This document shows positions 23,101-30,647 of a stretch of DNA of 64,000 nucleotides, piece after piece. The DNA is from Helicoverpa zea. Taxonomy: Eukaryota > Arthropoda > Insecta > Lepidoptera > Noctuidae. The stretch spans positions 2,046,001 to 2,110,000 of the forward strand of contig NC_061480.1 in the NCBI RefSeq assembly GCF_022581195.2, written 5' to 3'. The notes under the pieces are model-generated. The model had not been told where the DNA came from, made no database searches, and saw nothing but the letters and a program-made list of their open reading frames with translations. The translations under genes and the position numbers were made by a program. Each line of letters starts with the position of its first letter. Within the stretch, counting starts at the first letter, position 1.

Positions 23101-25303
23101 ACCCAGGTACTATCCAAGAGATAGTCAGCAGAATTAAACCTCTGCTGGCTTTTCTCGAGGAGTTGGGGTGGATCGAGTGAATAAACACCCATTATCACCC
23201 TCACACGCAAAATACGCGCTTTGTCGTGGAGTTGCGGAAACCAGCCCGAGTAATCTAATCTAATCTAATCTAATATGTATAGTTCATCATCTGCTTAGCC
23301 TTTTCCCAAATATGTTGGGGTCGGCTTCCAGTCTAACCGAAAAAGCTGAGTACCAGTGCTTTACAAGAAGTGACTGTATATGCATAAGTATGGTTAGTGA
23401 TTAACTACCAAGTAATAAATTAACAAAATAACTGCCCTTTGTCCGAAAGGTCAACTTGTAACAATTTTATGATACGATACTACAATACTTGTGACATAAA
23501 TGATAAATGAAGATCGAGTACCAATTTGTTTGTTAGTTTGTTGCCTAGCAACTGTTGGTTCAAATATGCCTCAAGTGATTTAAAGAACATAATTTGTGTT
23601 AGATATTTATTGATTTATTAACTGAAAGAGTTCAAGGGAACTTACTTTAAAAGTATACGCCCACAAAGTACAGGATCAATAGTAGGTACATTAAGAATTC
23701 ATAAGAGTTTGTCATACCTACTAATTATACTGAAAAAAAAAATACCTCCAATAGGTAATAGTAGATATATTATATAATCTTACTAGTATTAAAAGAATAA
23801 GTCTTTTAATACTAGTAAGATTATAATATATATAAGTCTTTTAGTACATATTTTGGTCAGATGGTTGTCTTAGTTGAATTTATGTTACCTAATATGTTAC
23901 CTATTTACATTAAAACAGTGAGAAAATTATTCTGAAATATTTATGTACAGCGTGAGAAAATAATGGTTAGAAACCAGTTGTTAAAATTCTTTTCAATGAA
24001 AAATCTACCTTCAGATTTGGTAATATAAAAGTTGCGTGGAAACCGGCTGTCATGGTATGGGCATGTGATGCGAAGGAATGACAGTCATGTTGTGAGGAAC
24101 GTTCTGGGCATGAACGTGGACCAAAGAATCAATGGATGTTTTGTGTCAAAGTCGATATGGTTAGAAAGAATGTTACTTGTGAGATGACGGCAGATAGAAG
24201 AGTATGGAAGAAGAAAACATGGTGCTCTGACCACAAATAATATTGGGATAGGGGCAGAAGAATGATAATGATTCAATTTCTATATACATGACTCTGTATT
24301 ATAACTATTATGAGCTACATTTAGCTTAAGTGAAGCCGGGTTTTCACCTAGGACTAATAATTTAAGAAGGTCAAAAGTTTTTGTTACCTTCCAAGTACCG
24401 ATTCCAAGAATGGGTATCTCGTTTCCATTGTAAAACTTGACTTTAGGCACTTGAGAAGCCATGGCGCGGTTAAAATACGTTCTAACGAATTGGAAAAGTA
24501 TTTTGGTTGAGTATTAATTGAGTATTTTCACAAATTAAACCCGGATACCGGCTGCCAAATACAAACAAAAGTTATTTTTGACAATTTTGTTTGACAGCCA
24601 TAGAATGGGTTACCAGAATATTTATGCAAAACTTCTCTTTTTGATTTACCCCACTAACACTTATTTCCTACAAAATTAATATTCCGGTATAAAATAGAAC
24701 TTGTGTGTTTTCTAATGCGAATCAGCGAATATATCCTAAATATAGTTTTCTAGTTACTAACTATATTTTGTTGCTTGGGAATTTGTTGCGCCACTTCTTT
24801 CCAGCAAAAATACACAGGAAGTGGTGAAGGGTGGGCGTTTTGGAGGCTGTCTTTTGTTTACGTTTAAAAAGTGCTGTTTTACAGCCAAGTTTGAATAAAT
24901 GAGTTTTAGTTATATTGTGTGAATATACTACTCTCTAATTTGGCTGAACATTTTCGTGATGGGTAGCTTTGACCCGGAGAAAGGGTATAGGACTTTTTAT
25001 CCCCATAAAAGTACGATACGCAGTGCAGTCTGGACGTGGGTAGAATCTAGTTTGCTAATACTATTTTGAATCTAGGAGTTCGTGCGTTAGTAGGACACGA
25101 AATACCTCGCAGAAATGTAATTCTAATATAGTAAAATACTCTAAAACTTTCCATCTTCGCACTGTGTTTTAGAAAGAGCGTTAACTTGATTTTAACAAGA
25201 TTACAATTAATAAAATAAATAATTAACTCACCTTCCAAGTGCCAAGTCCCATAATAGGGTATTTCTGTCCATTGTTAAAAGTCACTGTTGGTACGCGCGC
25301 CAT
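8133..25303 (-). CDS. Aldo-keto reductase (AKR1-like), complete, with alternative first exons
   Basis: The exons, in gene order, are: first exon 25232-25303 (form B) or 24388-24462 (form A), then 13633-13775, 12194-12335, 11436-11627, 10698-10897, 8554-8709 and 8133-8178. All junctions are GT/AG and in phase, giving 317 aa for form A, the usual length of the family. The catalytic tetrad of NADPH-dependent carbonyl reductases is complete in form A numbering: Asp47 and Tyr52 (IGYRHIDCAFVYGNE), Lys81 (ITSKLW) and His114 (LIHWPQ). The nucleotide-binding stretch GVIVIPKSV and the C-terminal KYHPFENDEF are present. It should be a cytosolic oxidoreductase of aldehydes, ketones or ecdysteroid-like substrates; the exact substrate cannot be read from sequence. 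AATAAA follows at 8051-8056. The 10.6-kb first intron contains a full LINE. Exon 5 has two decayed tandem copies downstream. Confidence 0.93.
8928..8990 (-). pseudogene. Decayed third copy of aldo-keto reductase exon 5
   Basis: On the minus strand it reads EFCGVRKIKITAYSPL, matching EFCEARNIKITAYSPL of the intact exon (10698-10897). The rest of the exon is gone. It is followed by the AAGGAACCCGAACGCCTCG intronic repeat that flanks all copies. Confidence 0.8.
9208..10221. mobile_element. Non-autonomous hAT-like element, 1,014 bp
   Basis: The ends are CAGCCCCGGATCT and AGATCCGGGGCTG, with a perfect 8-bp target duplication CCTGATGA at 9200-9207 and 10222-10229. CAG-initial termini and 8-bp duplication are hAT hallmarks. 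Inside are three GCGAGCG(A/T)AGCGAGCG-type blocks (about 9425, 9635 and 9865) and no transposase ORF. Confidence 0.9.
10222..10368 (-). pseudogene. Second copy of aldo-keto reductase exon 5, disrupted by a hAT element
   Basis: It is nearly identical to the intact exon from KITAYSPLGSPDRPW to the QVLI end, about 472 bases away. The upstream half (VECHPYLNQRR to EARN) is missing or scrambled. At the exon-intron border a 1,014-bp hAT-like element has inserted, with an 8-bp duplication CCTGATGA spanning the splice junction. Confidence 0.88.
10930..11230. other. Aldo-keto reductase intron without recognised features
   Basis: AT-rich intron between exons 10897 and 11436. From about 11235 to 11400 it contains a degraded helitron-like fragment (AAGCTGAACTTTTTGAGTAA, ATCTCAGAAACTACTGG). 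I see nothing else. Confidence 0.5.
12400..13620 (-). mobile_element. Helitron-like fragments interrupted by a hAT-like element
   Basis: ACTAGCTTTTGACAGTGGTT at 12400 and ATTTATCGAGGAAGGCTACT at 12616 resume as AGTTCCCGCG at 13476 and end near AGACGCGGGTGAAA. These match the minus strand of the family seen intact at 16206-16393. The interruption is the element at 12654-13467. Confidence 0.7.
12654..13467. mobile_element. Non-autonomous hAT-like element, 814 bp
   Basis: The ends CAGTGGCGAGG and CCTTCGCCACTG are inverted. A perfect 8-bp duplication CTCGGTAC flanks it (12646-12653 and 13468-13475). No transposase ORF. It is nested in a helitron-like fragment inside the aldo-keto reductase gene. 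Confidence 0.9.
14216..14318 (-). repeat. SINE family A, 3' fragment
   Basis: Minus-strand copy: CCCAACTATGTTGGGGTCGG, CTTCCAGTCTAACCGGATGC and CTATCTGACCTCCTCA are visible. Confidence 0.85.
14424..14957. mobile_element. Large GC-rich MITE, Harbinger-like, 534 bp
   Basis: The inverted ends share ATTTACGGAGACGCGGGGCG, with GGCCTC on the left and GGCCGT on the right. The flanks are TTA and TCA. The terminal repeat is about 28 bases with further GC-rich self-complementarity. A 93-codon reading frame (14542-14823) is alanine-rich and unrecognised; its composition follows the element and I do not call it a gene. It appears to have landed in a helitron-like remnant (GCGAAAG on the left, AGACAGACTTTCGCATT on the right). 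Confidence 0.75.
15328..16195 (-). repeat. SINE family B (tRNA-headed), split by an R1 LINE fragment
   Basis: The tRNA-like head is at the high end (minus strand: CTACCTCGTTGGTCCGTTAG, then GGGTTCGATTCCTG as a B box). The tail is at the low end (GATGATGATGATGTCCTCCT). The body includes GCGGCTGTTCTCAT and CAGCTGCGCAGGACATATTA. An LINE piece at 15583-16109 interrupts it with a 15-bp duplication. Other copies: 33152-33345 and 36509-36875. Confidence 0.85.
15583..16109 (-). mobile_element. 5'-truncated R1-clade LINE
   Basis: On the minus strand the reading frame gives the end of an R1-type ORF2 (DAVASFCEAVMLEKEEAERQ), a 3' UTR and a poly-A tail (poly-T at 15583). The target duplication AAGTGATTTCGGCCT is perfect at 15568-15582 and 16110-16124. 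A related copy lies at 55204-55740. Confidence 0.88.
16206..16393 (+). mobile_element. Helitron-like short element, subtype 1
   Basis: It starts at CTAATATTATAAAGCTGAAG, continues with AACGCGCTAATCTCAGGAAC and CCATTTATCGAGGAAGGCTA, and ends GGTGAAACCGCTGGCAGAAG then CTAGT. The CTAG terminus after a GC-rich stem suits the helitron-like Lep1 group; the class assignment is from memory of that family. Near-identical copies are at 34402-34584 and 35132-35322. Confidence 0.75.
16426..16635 (+). mobile_element. Helitron-like short element, subtype 2
   Basis: Begins CTACTAATATTATAAATGCG, contains CTGTCTGTCTGATACGCTTT and ATAGTTTTTATCCCGGACTT, and ends GGCGGAAGCTAGT. Copies: 63578-63769 (+) and a divergent one at 52546-52822 (-). 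Confidence 0.75.
16866..17040 (-). repeat. SINE family A fragment
   Basis: Minus-strand copy with CTATGTTGGGGTCGGCTTCC, GGATGCAGCTGAGTACCAGT and GGCTTCTGACTACCCATGAT. Confidence 0.85.
17861..19588 (+). CDS. LINE ORF1 (gag-like), 575 aa
   Basis: The first in-frame ATG (17861, CCATGG context) is preferred over an upstream GTG. The N-terminal half is basic, Pro/Ala-rich and low-complexity (RKRKR-type and KKRKINPRQRRRARM stretches), suited to RNA binding. Residues about 300-500 form a globular part with LKLWCSNDHTLTWLQKTIAD, reminiscent of the DUF4780-type domain found in insect LINE ORF1s; that match is from memory. The C-terminus is acidic (PEEALLTGSDLEGDEVESGD). No CCHC knuckles were seen. 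It overlaps ORF2 by 29 bases in a different frame, so ORF2 probably depends on reinitiation or frameshifting. Confidence 0.85.
   Translation: MEGGSSVDETKIIKNMDNNKINFTGVRVESAKADDTPTTCANTAHSAPVGKCDKGPGMARTVPKTKRQSRRKGPGKAGTDSTNRARVIGTGKTSTDPSTPVTVPSAAHPLGGPHITQHTEQIAPHAGTSGPSASVNADTVTRTEDYFSSAWQVQKRKGKGKQTPQPQRPNQNQHGVSSKKRKINPRQRRRARMNANAAPDTPALPAAPTSGQPCFCAGGRTQAQAGESRPGPSGRPPGAGAGRPVKEGDETISPAGEVQTAAKRALNETLSPRGKRKRQCLDPSKRATPRVSYAQATKESLCIAVTCGHTGILTKDVADTILTGIQKTILKEAWSPNNKQPGPAFSGKPVYTEGVLKLWCSNDHTLTWLQKTIADLALSTGHQLIIKSQSEITRRIRCGILIPNEQGAITDSRDIGRILAYQNPQIAVDRWVLQRQEKQQGASFVVVGIPEEQIATLMKSGRRLAFGLGAVYVKFQGHNGKFADTPPGWDPATFTIQKQPGTSTTTSEGAGPTEGPAVPVPATVPSQDDDPEEALLTGSDLEGDEVESGDLLAGLQLGGDEEGAICDGVPFFVDN
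19560..23180 (+). CDS. LINE ORF2: endonuclease, reverse transcriptase, RNase H, 1,206 aa
   Basis: The ATG at 19560 opens MASPSSSTIKILQANLHHSQ, the start of an APE-type endonuclease. Endonuclease signatures follow: IQEPW, GTDSNAHHPLWG and SCSDHRWI. The reverse transcriptase shows YRPISLTS, FIDIEGAFD, RGCPQGGVLSPLLW and the catalytic GYADDLAIL box. An RNase H domain follows with FTDGSK (first Asp), AECIGI (Glu), LSDSMA (Asp) and IKGHSGSRGNDAADELAR. The tail has a zinc-knuckle-like CRACMGEEETAAHVLLDC. No stop or frameshift interrupts it, and all catalytic residues I can check are present, so the protein looks competent for target-primed reverse transcription. Confidence 0.95.
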   Translation: MASPSSSTIKILQANLHHSQTATAQLRKWLEVQHTAIALIQEPWVRAGQIRGLSNLGGKIHVDIHHDHPRACIYTTKNIKTQFLSDFCCRDQSAISIQQPALNMEITLASVYMPEAEEPPPYDLARLVNHCEREGKEVIIGTDSNAHHPLWGMDTHNDRGKTLFDYLFTTNLSLINTGSEPTFVTRRSQTIIDLTLASESVAELITGWHVSKEASCSDHRWIRFDLQVCIQETPPKRNPRNTDRATYTRTLSTKLAQLGDPTNYVDTEQIDEQVSYLTQSMIDSYQTACPETAYQKTPGKQPWWGAELERRRKQVRKTLNRAMNTCADEDWDDYKAAKSRYKKCIRFRSTRGWRKFCGNIESCQQANRVRKILAQQNTPGLGTLRKPDNTHTTSPEETKRVLIETHFPGCVFTQNVEWHEVTQTPTEEDWSYAQKIVTMEKLHWAIQSFHPYKAAGPDGIFPALLQWGGPYISYRLLRLMRACLAFRYVPKKWREVKVVFIPKPGKGDYTSAKSYRPISLTSFALKTLERLCERELRDGALRNNPLHPNQHAYSSGKSTESALHLVVSRIEEAIEQKGICLGTFIDIEGAFDKTNFVSITTSLLRHRVNPMLTDWITNMLSKRVVRFEDDDKSALIARGCPQGGVLSPLLWNLVINDLITKLNANHDYTIGYADDLAILISGKVTDTICNLTQQALRIVEQWCREFDLSVNPTKTELVMFTNKRTLGPYKLPKLFNTELKLSNEVKYLGVTLDSKLKWSNHIDNKVNRASITFWQCKKMIGKKWGLSPKIILWLYKTVIRPMITYGALVWWPKTDQTTVANKLARVQRQACMAATGGMRTTPTAALEAMLGLPPLNLFAQQEAAMTALRLKTLNLWSKLPTKHTTILNNLYADFPIMQAINDRIPKVFIFDKKYRIQLFEDHRYEGHNPKELRIFTDGSKTSTGTGSGIFSEDLNIHIFTPLGVHNTVFQAECIGISLAAEAVIKREVTGHSIRILSDSMAVIQALSKHCANSGLIHECHQRLNKVGSLNNITIQWIKGHSGSRGNDAADELARRGSDQTAVGPEPILPLPFGHLRTLVRQRTRHKHNHLWTNHSACRQAKMALPTINDRLTKQLMGLSKQNLRKFTAVLTGHGSFNKHLYVIGVTDSPLCRACMGEEETAAHVLLDCPETAIYRAKYFGNPGTIQEIVSRIKPLLAFLEELGWIE
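23285..23380 (-). repeat. SINE family A fragment
   Basis: Minus-strand SINE-A end (CATCATCTGCTTAGCCTTTT, TATGTTGGGGTCGGCTTCCA) directly after the LINE's 3' target duplication. Confidence 0.8.
24030..24262 (+). repeat. RTE-type LINE C-terminal relic
   Basis: The translated fragment reads LSWYGHVMRRNDSHVVRNVL then, after damage, MTADRRVWKKKTWCSDHK, a familiar end of RTE-like LINE proteins. A related minus-strand piece lies at 44540-44650. Confidence 0.65.
24388..24462 (-). CDS. Aldo-keto reductase alternative first exon A
   Basis: The ATG lies in a GCGCCATGG context and encodes MASQVPKVKFYNGNEIPILG then IGTWK, ending at a GTAACA donor. It joins in phase 0 to exon 2 (SKPGEV). The N-terminal beta-hairpin and GTW motif are typical of AKRs. 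Confidence 0.88.
25232..25303 (-). CDS. Aldo-keto reductase alternative first exon B
   Basis: The ATG at 25303-25301 (AAAATGG context) encodes MARVPTVTFNNGQKYPIMGL then GTWK and a GTGAGT donor, also phase 0. It lies 0.8 kb upstream of exon A, and both share the same downstream exons. Two promoters, or one living and one relic first exon after a local duplication, are both possible. Confidence 0.85.
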
Positions 25304-25407
25304 TTTGAACAACTGTGCTCGGACGCGACAAAACTTACAATGACGTATTACGTTCTACCAAGGCTAGGTTATCATTATCAATTTAATAATTGTCATTCTG
25401 TTAGACT

Positions 25408-26445
25408 AGCTTTTTTCCCGCGGTTACACTCGCGTCTCGTGGGAACTACTGCGCAAGATAAAAATTCATTTACTTAATCAATGTAGGCTGAAAATCAGCG
25501 CTTATTGAAGGGCAAATTTACAGGACAGCCCCCAAAAATGCCCGCCCTTAACCACTTCCGATGTGTTTTTGGTGGGAAGAAGAAATGGTGGAAAAAACTC
25601 CCCAGCAACACAATTCTGTTATGACCGGGATGAAATATAGCCTATGTTACTCGGGAAAAGTGTAGCTTTACAACAGTGAAAGAATTTATCAAATCGATTT
25701 TATTTATTTATTTCTCAACCTTACCACTAACATTACAGACAGGTACAATCCAATGCGTTAGGGAGGCACTTATTTAAAATACTAACTAGCTAACTACTTA
25801 CAAAAATAAAATAAAAAACAAACAACAAAACACAAGATATTTACACAAAATAAATTTAAAATAAAATAGAATATAACAATACAATAAAATAAAACAATAA
25901 TAACAAAAGTATGTCCTATAATCCTAATCTAGTTTATAACATAATATAAACAAAATCATCCTTGCGAGTTCACTGAACTGACACGAGAAAATGTCTATAT
26001 TGTTCTGGATTTCGTTAATAGTACGGATCGCTCGCATGAGAGGTGTTTTGGCCAGTAGGTTGGTCCTGGCAGTCGGCACTGCCAGCAGTGGCGGGCGCCG
26101 TCGTCTCTCCACATAGCGGTCCGGCACACAGAGACACAAGCACCGTAGTACGCCGGGATTGTGTTCCTTGCCACGGAGTAATTTAATAATATATAATATA
26201 AGGGCAAATTCTCGCCGCACCTTTAACTGGTTGTACCCGACCATACCCAGCACGAACAATGTGGGGTACATAAGCGGGTACAGCGGATACACCCCGTACA
26301 GCCTCCAGTACAAGTGGCGCGTGAACTTGTTCTGCACGCGCTCCAGCATGACAGAGTACTTGGCTTCGTGTGGAGCCCATATGACACCACCATACTCCAA
26401 GTGACTCCTAACGAGTTGGGGTACAAATAAACAAACAAAAAAAAT
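25408..26445 (-). mobile_element. Helitron-like element split by two retro-insertions
   Basis: Host pieces read AGACTAGCTTTTTTCCCGCG (25404), then CGGGATGAAATATAGCCTAT to GTGAAAGAATTTATC (25627-25690), then GGGTACAAATAAACAAAC (26418). The order matches the minus-strand short helitron-like element. Between them sit a LINE-tail repeat (about 25457-25625) and a Jockey/CR1-type LINE piece (25691-26417). Confidence 0.65.
25691..26417 (-). mobile_element. 5'-truncated Jockey/CR1-type LINE, ORF2 C-terminus
   Basis: An open frame at 25924-26417 reads LEYGGVIWAPHEAKYSVMLE, RVQNKFTRHLYWRLYG and a TRTNLLAKTPLMRAIRTINE-type end, the well-known C-terminus of Jockey-like reverse transcriptase proteins. 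An A-rich tail follows toward 25691 (T-rich on the plus strand). Confidence 0.8.
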
Positions 26446-26711
26446 GATTCCTCTTCATTATAATTATCAGTATAGATAAATACTTGATTATATAATAATA
26501 TAACAGTCGGCTTGTTAACTGTTGATATAGTATGTAGTTATTCAGATATCATCCGATTCTCATACTTATGGTGTTATCATGGCAAAATATTCCGTAGATA
26601 AACTACAGTTGTTGTGAACTTGAGTTATGATAACCTCCTTTCCGAAGTTGGTTGTTATGTTGTCACAATAGGTCGTCTTTTATTGAATAAGTACTTACCT
26701 ACCTATTGTAC

Positions 26712-27853
26712 ATATACAGCGTGTGTCGTTCACAATCACATTAAATCCTATCACATATACTTTATGATATTCTATGGCGAATTGTAAAAAAAATATAATC
26801 CATTCAGTGGTTTAGCCACAGGAGTCATTTTTCGTTTTCATAACTTACAACATCATGTGTAAAGCAGAGATAAAGTTAGGAGTATCGAATGTTTTGATCA
26901 GTTGACAGCTGTCAGTTTTCAATGGAGAATTACAGTTGTTTGCATCGATATATATGTACTACGTACTAGATAGAACGTTCCGAACAAAAAGCTTACCACA
27001 CTGAACTGCACTGCAGACTATGCAGTGCCCAAAATGGCAAATCAGAGCGATTTTGACACCTGCGTCAGATGGATGTCTATGAAACTACAATTATAAAATA
27101 GAAAATACATATCAAGGTATAAACTTACACATATAAACTATTCGAGAGTCAAGTTAGTAAAATTACACGCTGTTCATGCTATTACAACGCTTGTATATCA
27201 TACTTTTCATTTACAATTCAATTTTACAAATATGCATTAATTTGTTCCCGCCCGCCATCTTGAATTATGGATTAAGAAAATCGTGCAGAAACAGAAGTGC
27301 CATAAAACTAGCAGTAGGTAAAATATCAATGAAAACAGACTTCACTTTGTCATGGTATGTTCTTACTTTCAAGAAAAAATAATTAAATTCGCGAAAATTT
27401 GTGATAGCCCTCTTAAGAAAAAAGACATCGTAATTAATATTAAAAACCCTAAAAATAAGTTCCTGGTTTTAATATATTACATGATTTTGCATTCAATTAG
27501 ATATAAATAAACTTTTTGATATATTACATGATTTTGAATTCACTTAGATATAAACTTTTTGAGTAATGAAAAATGTAGGCAAAATACGAGCGACACTTCT
27601 GCAATTAACATCAATGAGGATGACTACATGTCACAATACGTCAACGAAATGTCAACAGACGACATAGCGGGTAAATTATTTGTATGGATGTTCTTGTCTA
27701 TCGCTAGAATATATGTCAATGGTTGTTTGTAATGACTGACTTTTATATGGTGTTCTAATATTCGCACATTTTTTTTTATTTTTACATATATTAACCAGTA
27801 CATTAACGCATTTCATTTAATGTGATTGCGAACGACACACCCGATATAATTCA
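26712..27853. mobile_element. TIR transposon remnant with TGTGTCGTTC ends, 1.1 kb
   Basis: The left end ATACAGCGTGTGTCGTTCAC runs into AATCACATTAAATCC, and the right end is the reverse complement ATTTAATGTGATTGCGAACG then ACACACCCGATAT. The same end occurs at 6440 and 42005. Part of the right side (27715-27760) matches the left end of the THAP-bearing element at 4905-4945, suggesting one family. No transposase ORF is left. Confidence 0.65.
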
Positions 27854-27859
27854 ATAAAG

Positions 27860-29040
27860 GTTAATTAAGAAAAACAAAGTCATCGAAAAAAAATAATTTA
27901 TTTAAATACAAAAAGAATTGTCTTAAATATAATATCTTGCACATAACACATAGCAACCGATTTTTAAGTTTTTTCTTCGCCATTCTTTTATAATAAGGCT
28001 TTACCTACCACTAGTATATAATAAGTTTATTAATTCTTGCCAAAAGCAACGAAATAAGCATATAAGTATTTTATATTTTTTCCTTTGAAAAAAACAGTGT
28101 TACCTTTAGCTAAAAGACATACTGGGGATTTCAATAGCCGGTCTATCTATTCTTATTAACACGCTTATATTAGCTTCACTTGTAACTATGTATGTAAGAA
28201 AATCTTGGAATCTCAATTTGACCCACTTCCCGGTCTTCGATTAGGATGAAATGTTGCACACGCTCTGACTTCTGATGACAATACATGACAAGCGTGGCTT
28301 TTATTTTTTTTTTACTATTTTCTTATTTCTTATTAAAGATTGAAGTTTGTCATAAGCTTCATAAAAATTATGTCTTTCAATCGCCATTCGTAAAACAAAA
28401 GATGGATCGGTTATTGAAATCCACACATACAGTTGATTTCGTCAATCTCAGGTTAAATAATACTATATTTAGGCCCAAATACACTGACTTAAAATAACTG
28501 TTTACGGCACAAGTACACAAACAACTATTTACTTTGAAAATTAAACGTGTAAATTCTAATTATTATTATAAATGTATGTCTTTTCCAGACCTCGGGACTA
28601 TAGAGTCTCGGATTTTGAGAGGCGAACCAACACGCTGAAGCCCTTTTGAGACAACTTTAATGAAATGGTGACACAAAACCGACGATTATCCCTATATACA
28701 CTATAGAAATATACCCAAGGACAATCCCCGGTTCTGTGCTATTCTAATTTATGATTATTAAACGATAATAAACTGTTGTTTTAAGAAAACTGACGTTTAT
28801 ATTGTGAGTGTATTTGAGCCTTGGAAACTATAGGTAATATTGCAATGCGTTTAAATACTATGAAAGCGTGTTGGTTTTAGCGCCAAAATAAGAGCGCTAG
28901 GTTTATAGAGGCGCCGGAGTAAGGTCCCTTAAATATATTTTTGACTGTTCATTTTGAACATAGTTTTGACAGTAAAAGAGCTAGTTTAACAGAATTAAAT
29001 GCATTACATATACTTTATTTTACATAATATAGTGACCTCC
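27860..29040. other. Intergenic stretch with no recognised gene
   Basis: AT-rich DNA between the aldo-keto reductase and Arp1. I see no splice-consistent exon, RNA gene or clear TIR pair. Confidence 0.5.
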
Positions 29041-29055
29041 TAGCTTTTTCTCCTG

Positions 29056-29386
29056 GGGCCCGATTCTGCTAAGTTAATAATGTCAAAATTGAATCGCAAT
29101 AGCAGTTTTAACCTAAGCAGGCATTCTGCTACTAATATAAGACCAATCGTATTCCAATGACATTCGATTGGTTTGCGATTGGTCTGCCATTTGGTCTATA
29201 CGGTAGTTTGCTCTACAATCATATTGCAACCGTAAATAATTTGCAGACGATATTTATTTTTAAATTGTTATTTAAAAGAAAAAATAGCGGAATGCCACAT
29301 ACGCTTCAATCGTAATTGAGTCGGGATTGGATCTCAGTCGAATGTGAATCGTATGTCGCTTGAGTAAAATTAGTAGAATCGCGCCC
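29056..29386. mobile_element. GGGCCCGATTCT MITE, copy 1
   Basis: TIRs begin GGGCCCGATTCT. CTG duplications flank it (29053-29055 and 29387-29389). The body contains GACCAATCGTATTC, TCTATACGGTAGTTTG and ATAGCGGAATGCCACATACG, shared by all five copies. Confidence 0.85.
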
Positions 29387-29751
29387 CTGGTTTCATCAAC
29401 GTAAAACATGTATTTAATATTAAAATCGGTTCATTATGTTTGACGTTTTGACAGCTTTTATATAGAAAATATGTCAAACCGCCATATTTATTCCTCAGAT
29501 AGAAGTTATAATTGAAGAATCTGTCTAAGAGCCAGTTTTTTTTGCTGTTACTTTAGCCTTGTAAAAACGAATTTGACCGTTACTTTTACTTTATGACATT
29601 ACTTTGGCTTTTACTTTTGATGAAGAAACTGGCTGTTAAATTAGAATTAAGCCTATTTATATATTAAAATGGTGATATTTTATGTGAATTGCAAAAACAT
29701 AAAAAGTGATAACTTTTACAGTGATATTTAGTTGGTAACTACCTATATACA

Positions 29752-29883
29752 ACCCGTGCCGATAAAGAATGGGATTAGAAATCGCGACAGCTGTATTCAA
29801 CTCTCGCTCATGTACTATAGTGTATGAGCGAGAGGTAAATACAGCTGTCGCGATTTCTAATCCCATTCTTTATTGGCACGGGT
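29752..29883. repeat. Long near-perfect hairpin, about 130 bp
   Basis: The arms of about 60 bases (CCCGTGCCGATAAAGAATGG, GATTAGAAATCGCGACAGCT, then CTCTCGCTCAT) are almost perfectly complementary around a short CTATAGTG loop. It is probably a tiny TIR element; a single-copy hairpin like this could also be processed as small RNA. Confidence 0.8.
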
Positions 29884-30188
29884 AGTACAAAATGAGTTTT
29901 CAAGGGCTCTGCTTACCAAATTTTATACATAATTGGTCAGCTGTCTAAGAATGGTTTAGTTAGAGAATATTTTACATAGATTTTATTCTGAGAGTATTAA
30001 TGACCAGTGGAAATAGTCACAATAATTGCATTTTCTCTCCATTTTTTTTGAAAAATGTGATATTTTCGTTTATATATCGTTTTAATTTAGAAAGTCTTAG
30101 TGTGCCCTATTGTAATATTTGCTCATATATGACTGTTTACTGGTTACCGATAAAGTGTCAGTTAGTTATCTGACAGTTAAACCATCTA

Positions 30189-30415
30189 TAGTTCGGCCAT
30201 TCAGAGAATGCGTTCCTGACACGTCGCGATTGAACTGACGACGTAATAACATTCATTGATTATTGATATAATAATGTTGTTTTAATGCTCCTCAATTGTT
30301 AAAACGGTAAACAACCAGCAAAAATATTTTTATCGTAACTGCAACGCCATTGCAAAGTTACGTCGTCAGTTCAATCGCGACGTGTCAGGAACGCATTCTC
30401 TGAATGGCCGAACTA
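30189..30415. mobile_element. TA-duplicating MITE (family 1), nested copy, 227 bp
   Basis: Nearly identical to 4469-4695, with the same TAGTTCGGCCATTCAGAGAA ends. TA duplications lie at 30187-30188 and 30416-30417. The host element resumes seamlessly at CCAGATAAAGGCTGCTT. Confidence 0.9.
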
Positions 30416-30462
30416 TACCAGATAAAGGCTGCTTATTTTTTCAACCAGATATCCATGAAAAG

Positions 30463-30647
30463 AAAACTGACCGTCTTACCACAAAAACTTTTAAACGTCA
30501 GTTTAAGACTTGTCTAAAAAAATGTCAGATTAAGACGTTGAAATAAGGTTCATTTTGCAGCCACATTTTTAATTTATTTTTTTGTTTTTTTTAGACAAGT
30601 CTTAGACACATATTTAAGTTATTGTAGTAAGACCATTATAGTTTATC
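30463..30647. mobile_element. CTTACCACAAAAACTT MITE, copy 1
   Basis: Inverted ends GTCTTACCACAAAAACTTTT and a right end in AGTAAGAC, with internal AAGACTTGTCTAAAAAA and TTTTTTTAGACAAGTCTTA. Related copies are at 43414-43570 and 51268-51415. Confidence 0.7.

Larger units (their letters stand above)
17084..23272 (+). mobile_element. Full-length LOA/I-group non-LTR retrotransposon, 6,189 bp
   Basis: The element lies between perfect 12-bp target duplications ATATGTATAGTT (17072-17083 and 23273-23284). It has a GC-rich 5' UTR (17084-17860), ORF1 (17861-19588), ORF2 (19560-23180) and a 3' end of tandem TAATC repeats (23251-23272). Both ORFs are open throughout, and the precise duplication marks a recent, complete insertion. 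It is sense-opposite to the aldo-keto reductase whose first intron it occupies. The clade is inferred from the EN wording (IQEPWVRAGQIRGL, ACIYTTKNI) and the RNase H domain after RT. Confidence 0.92.
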
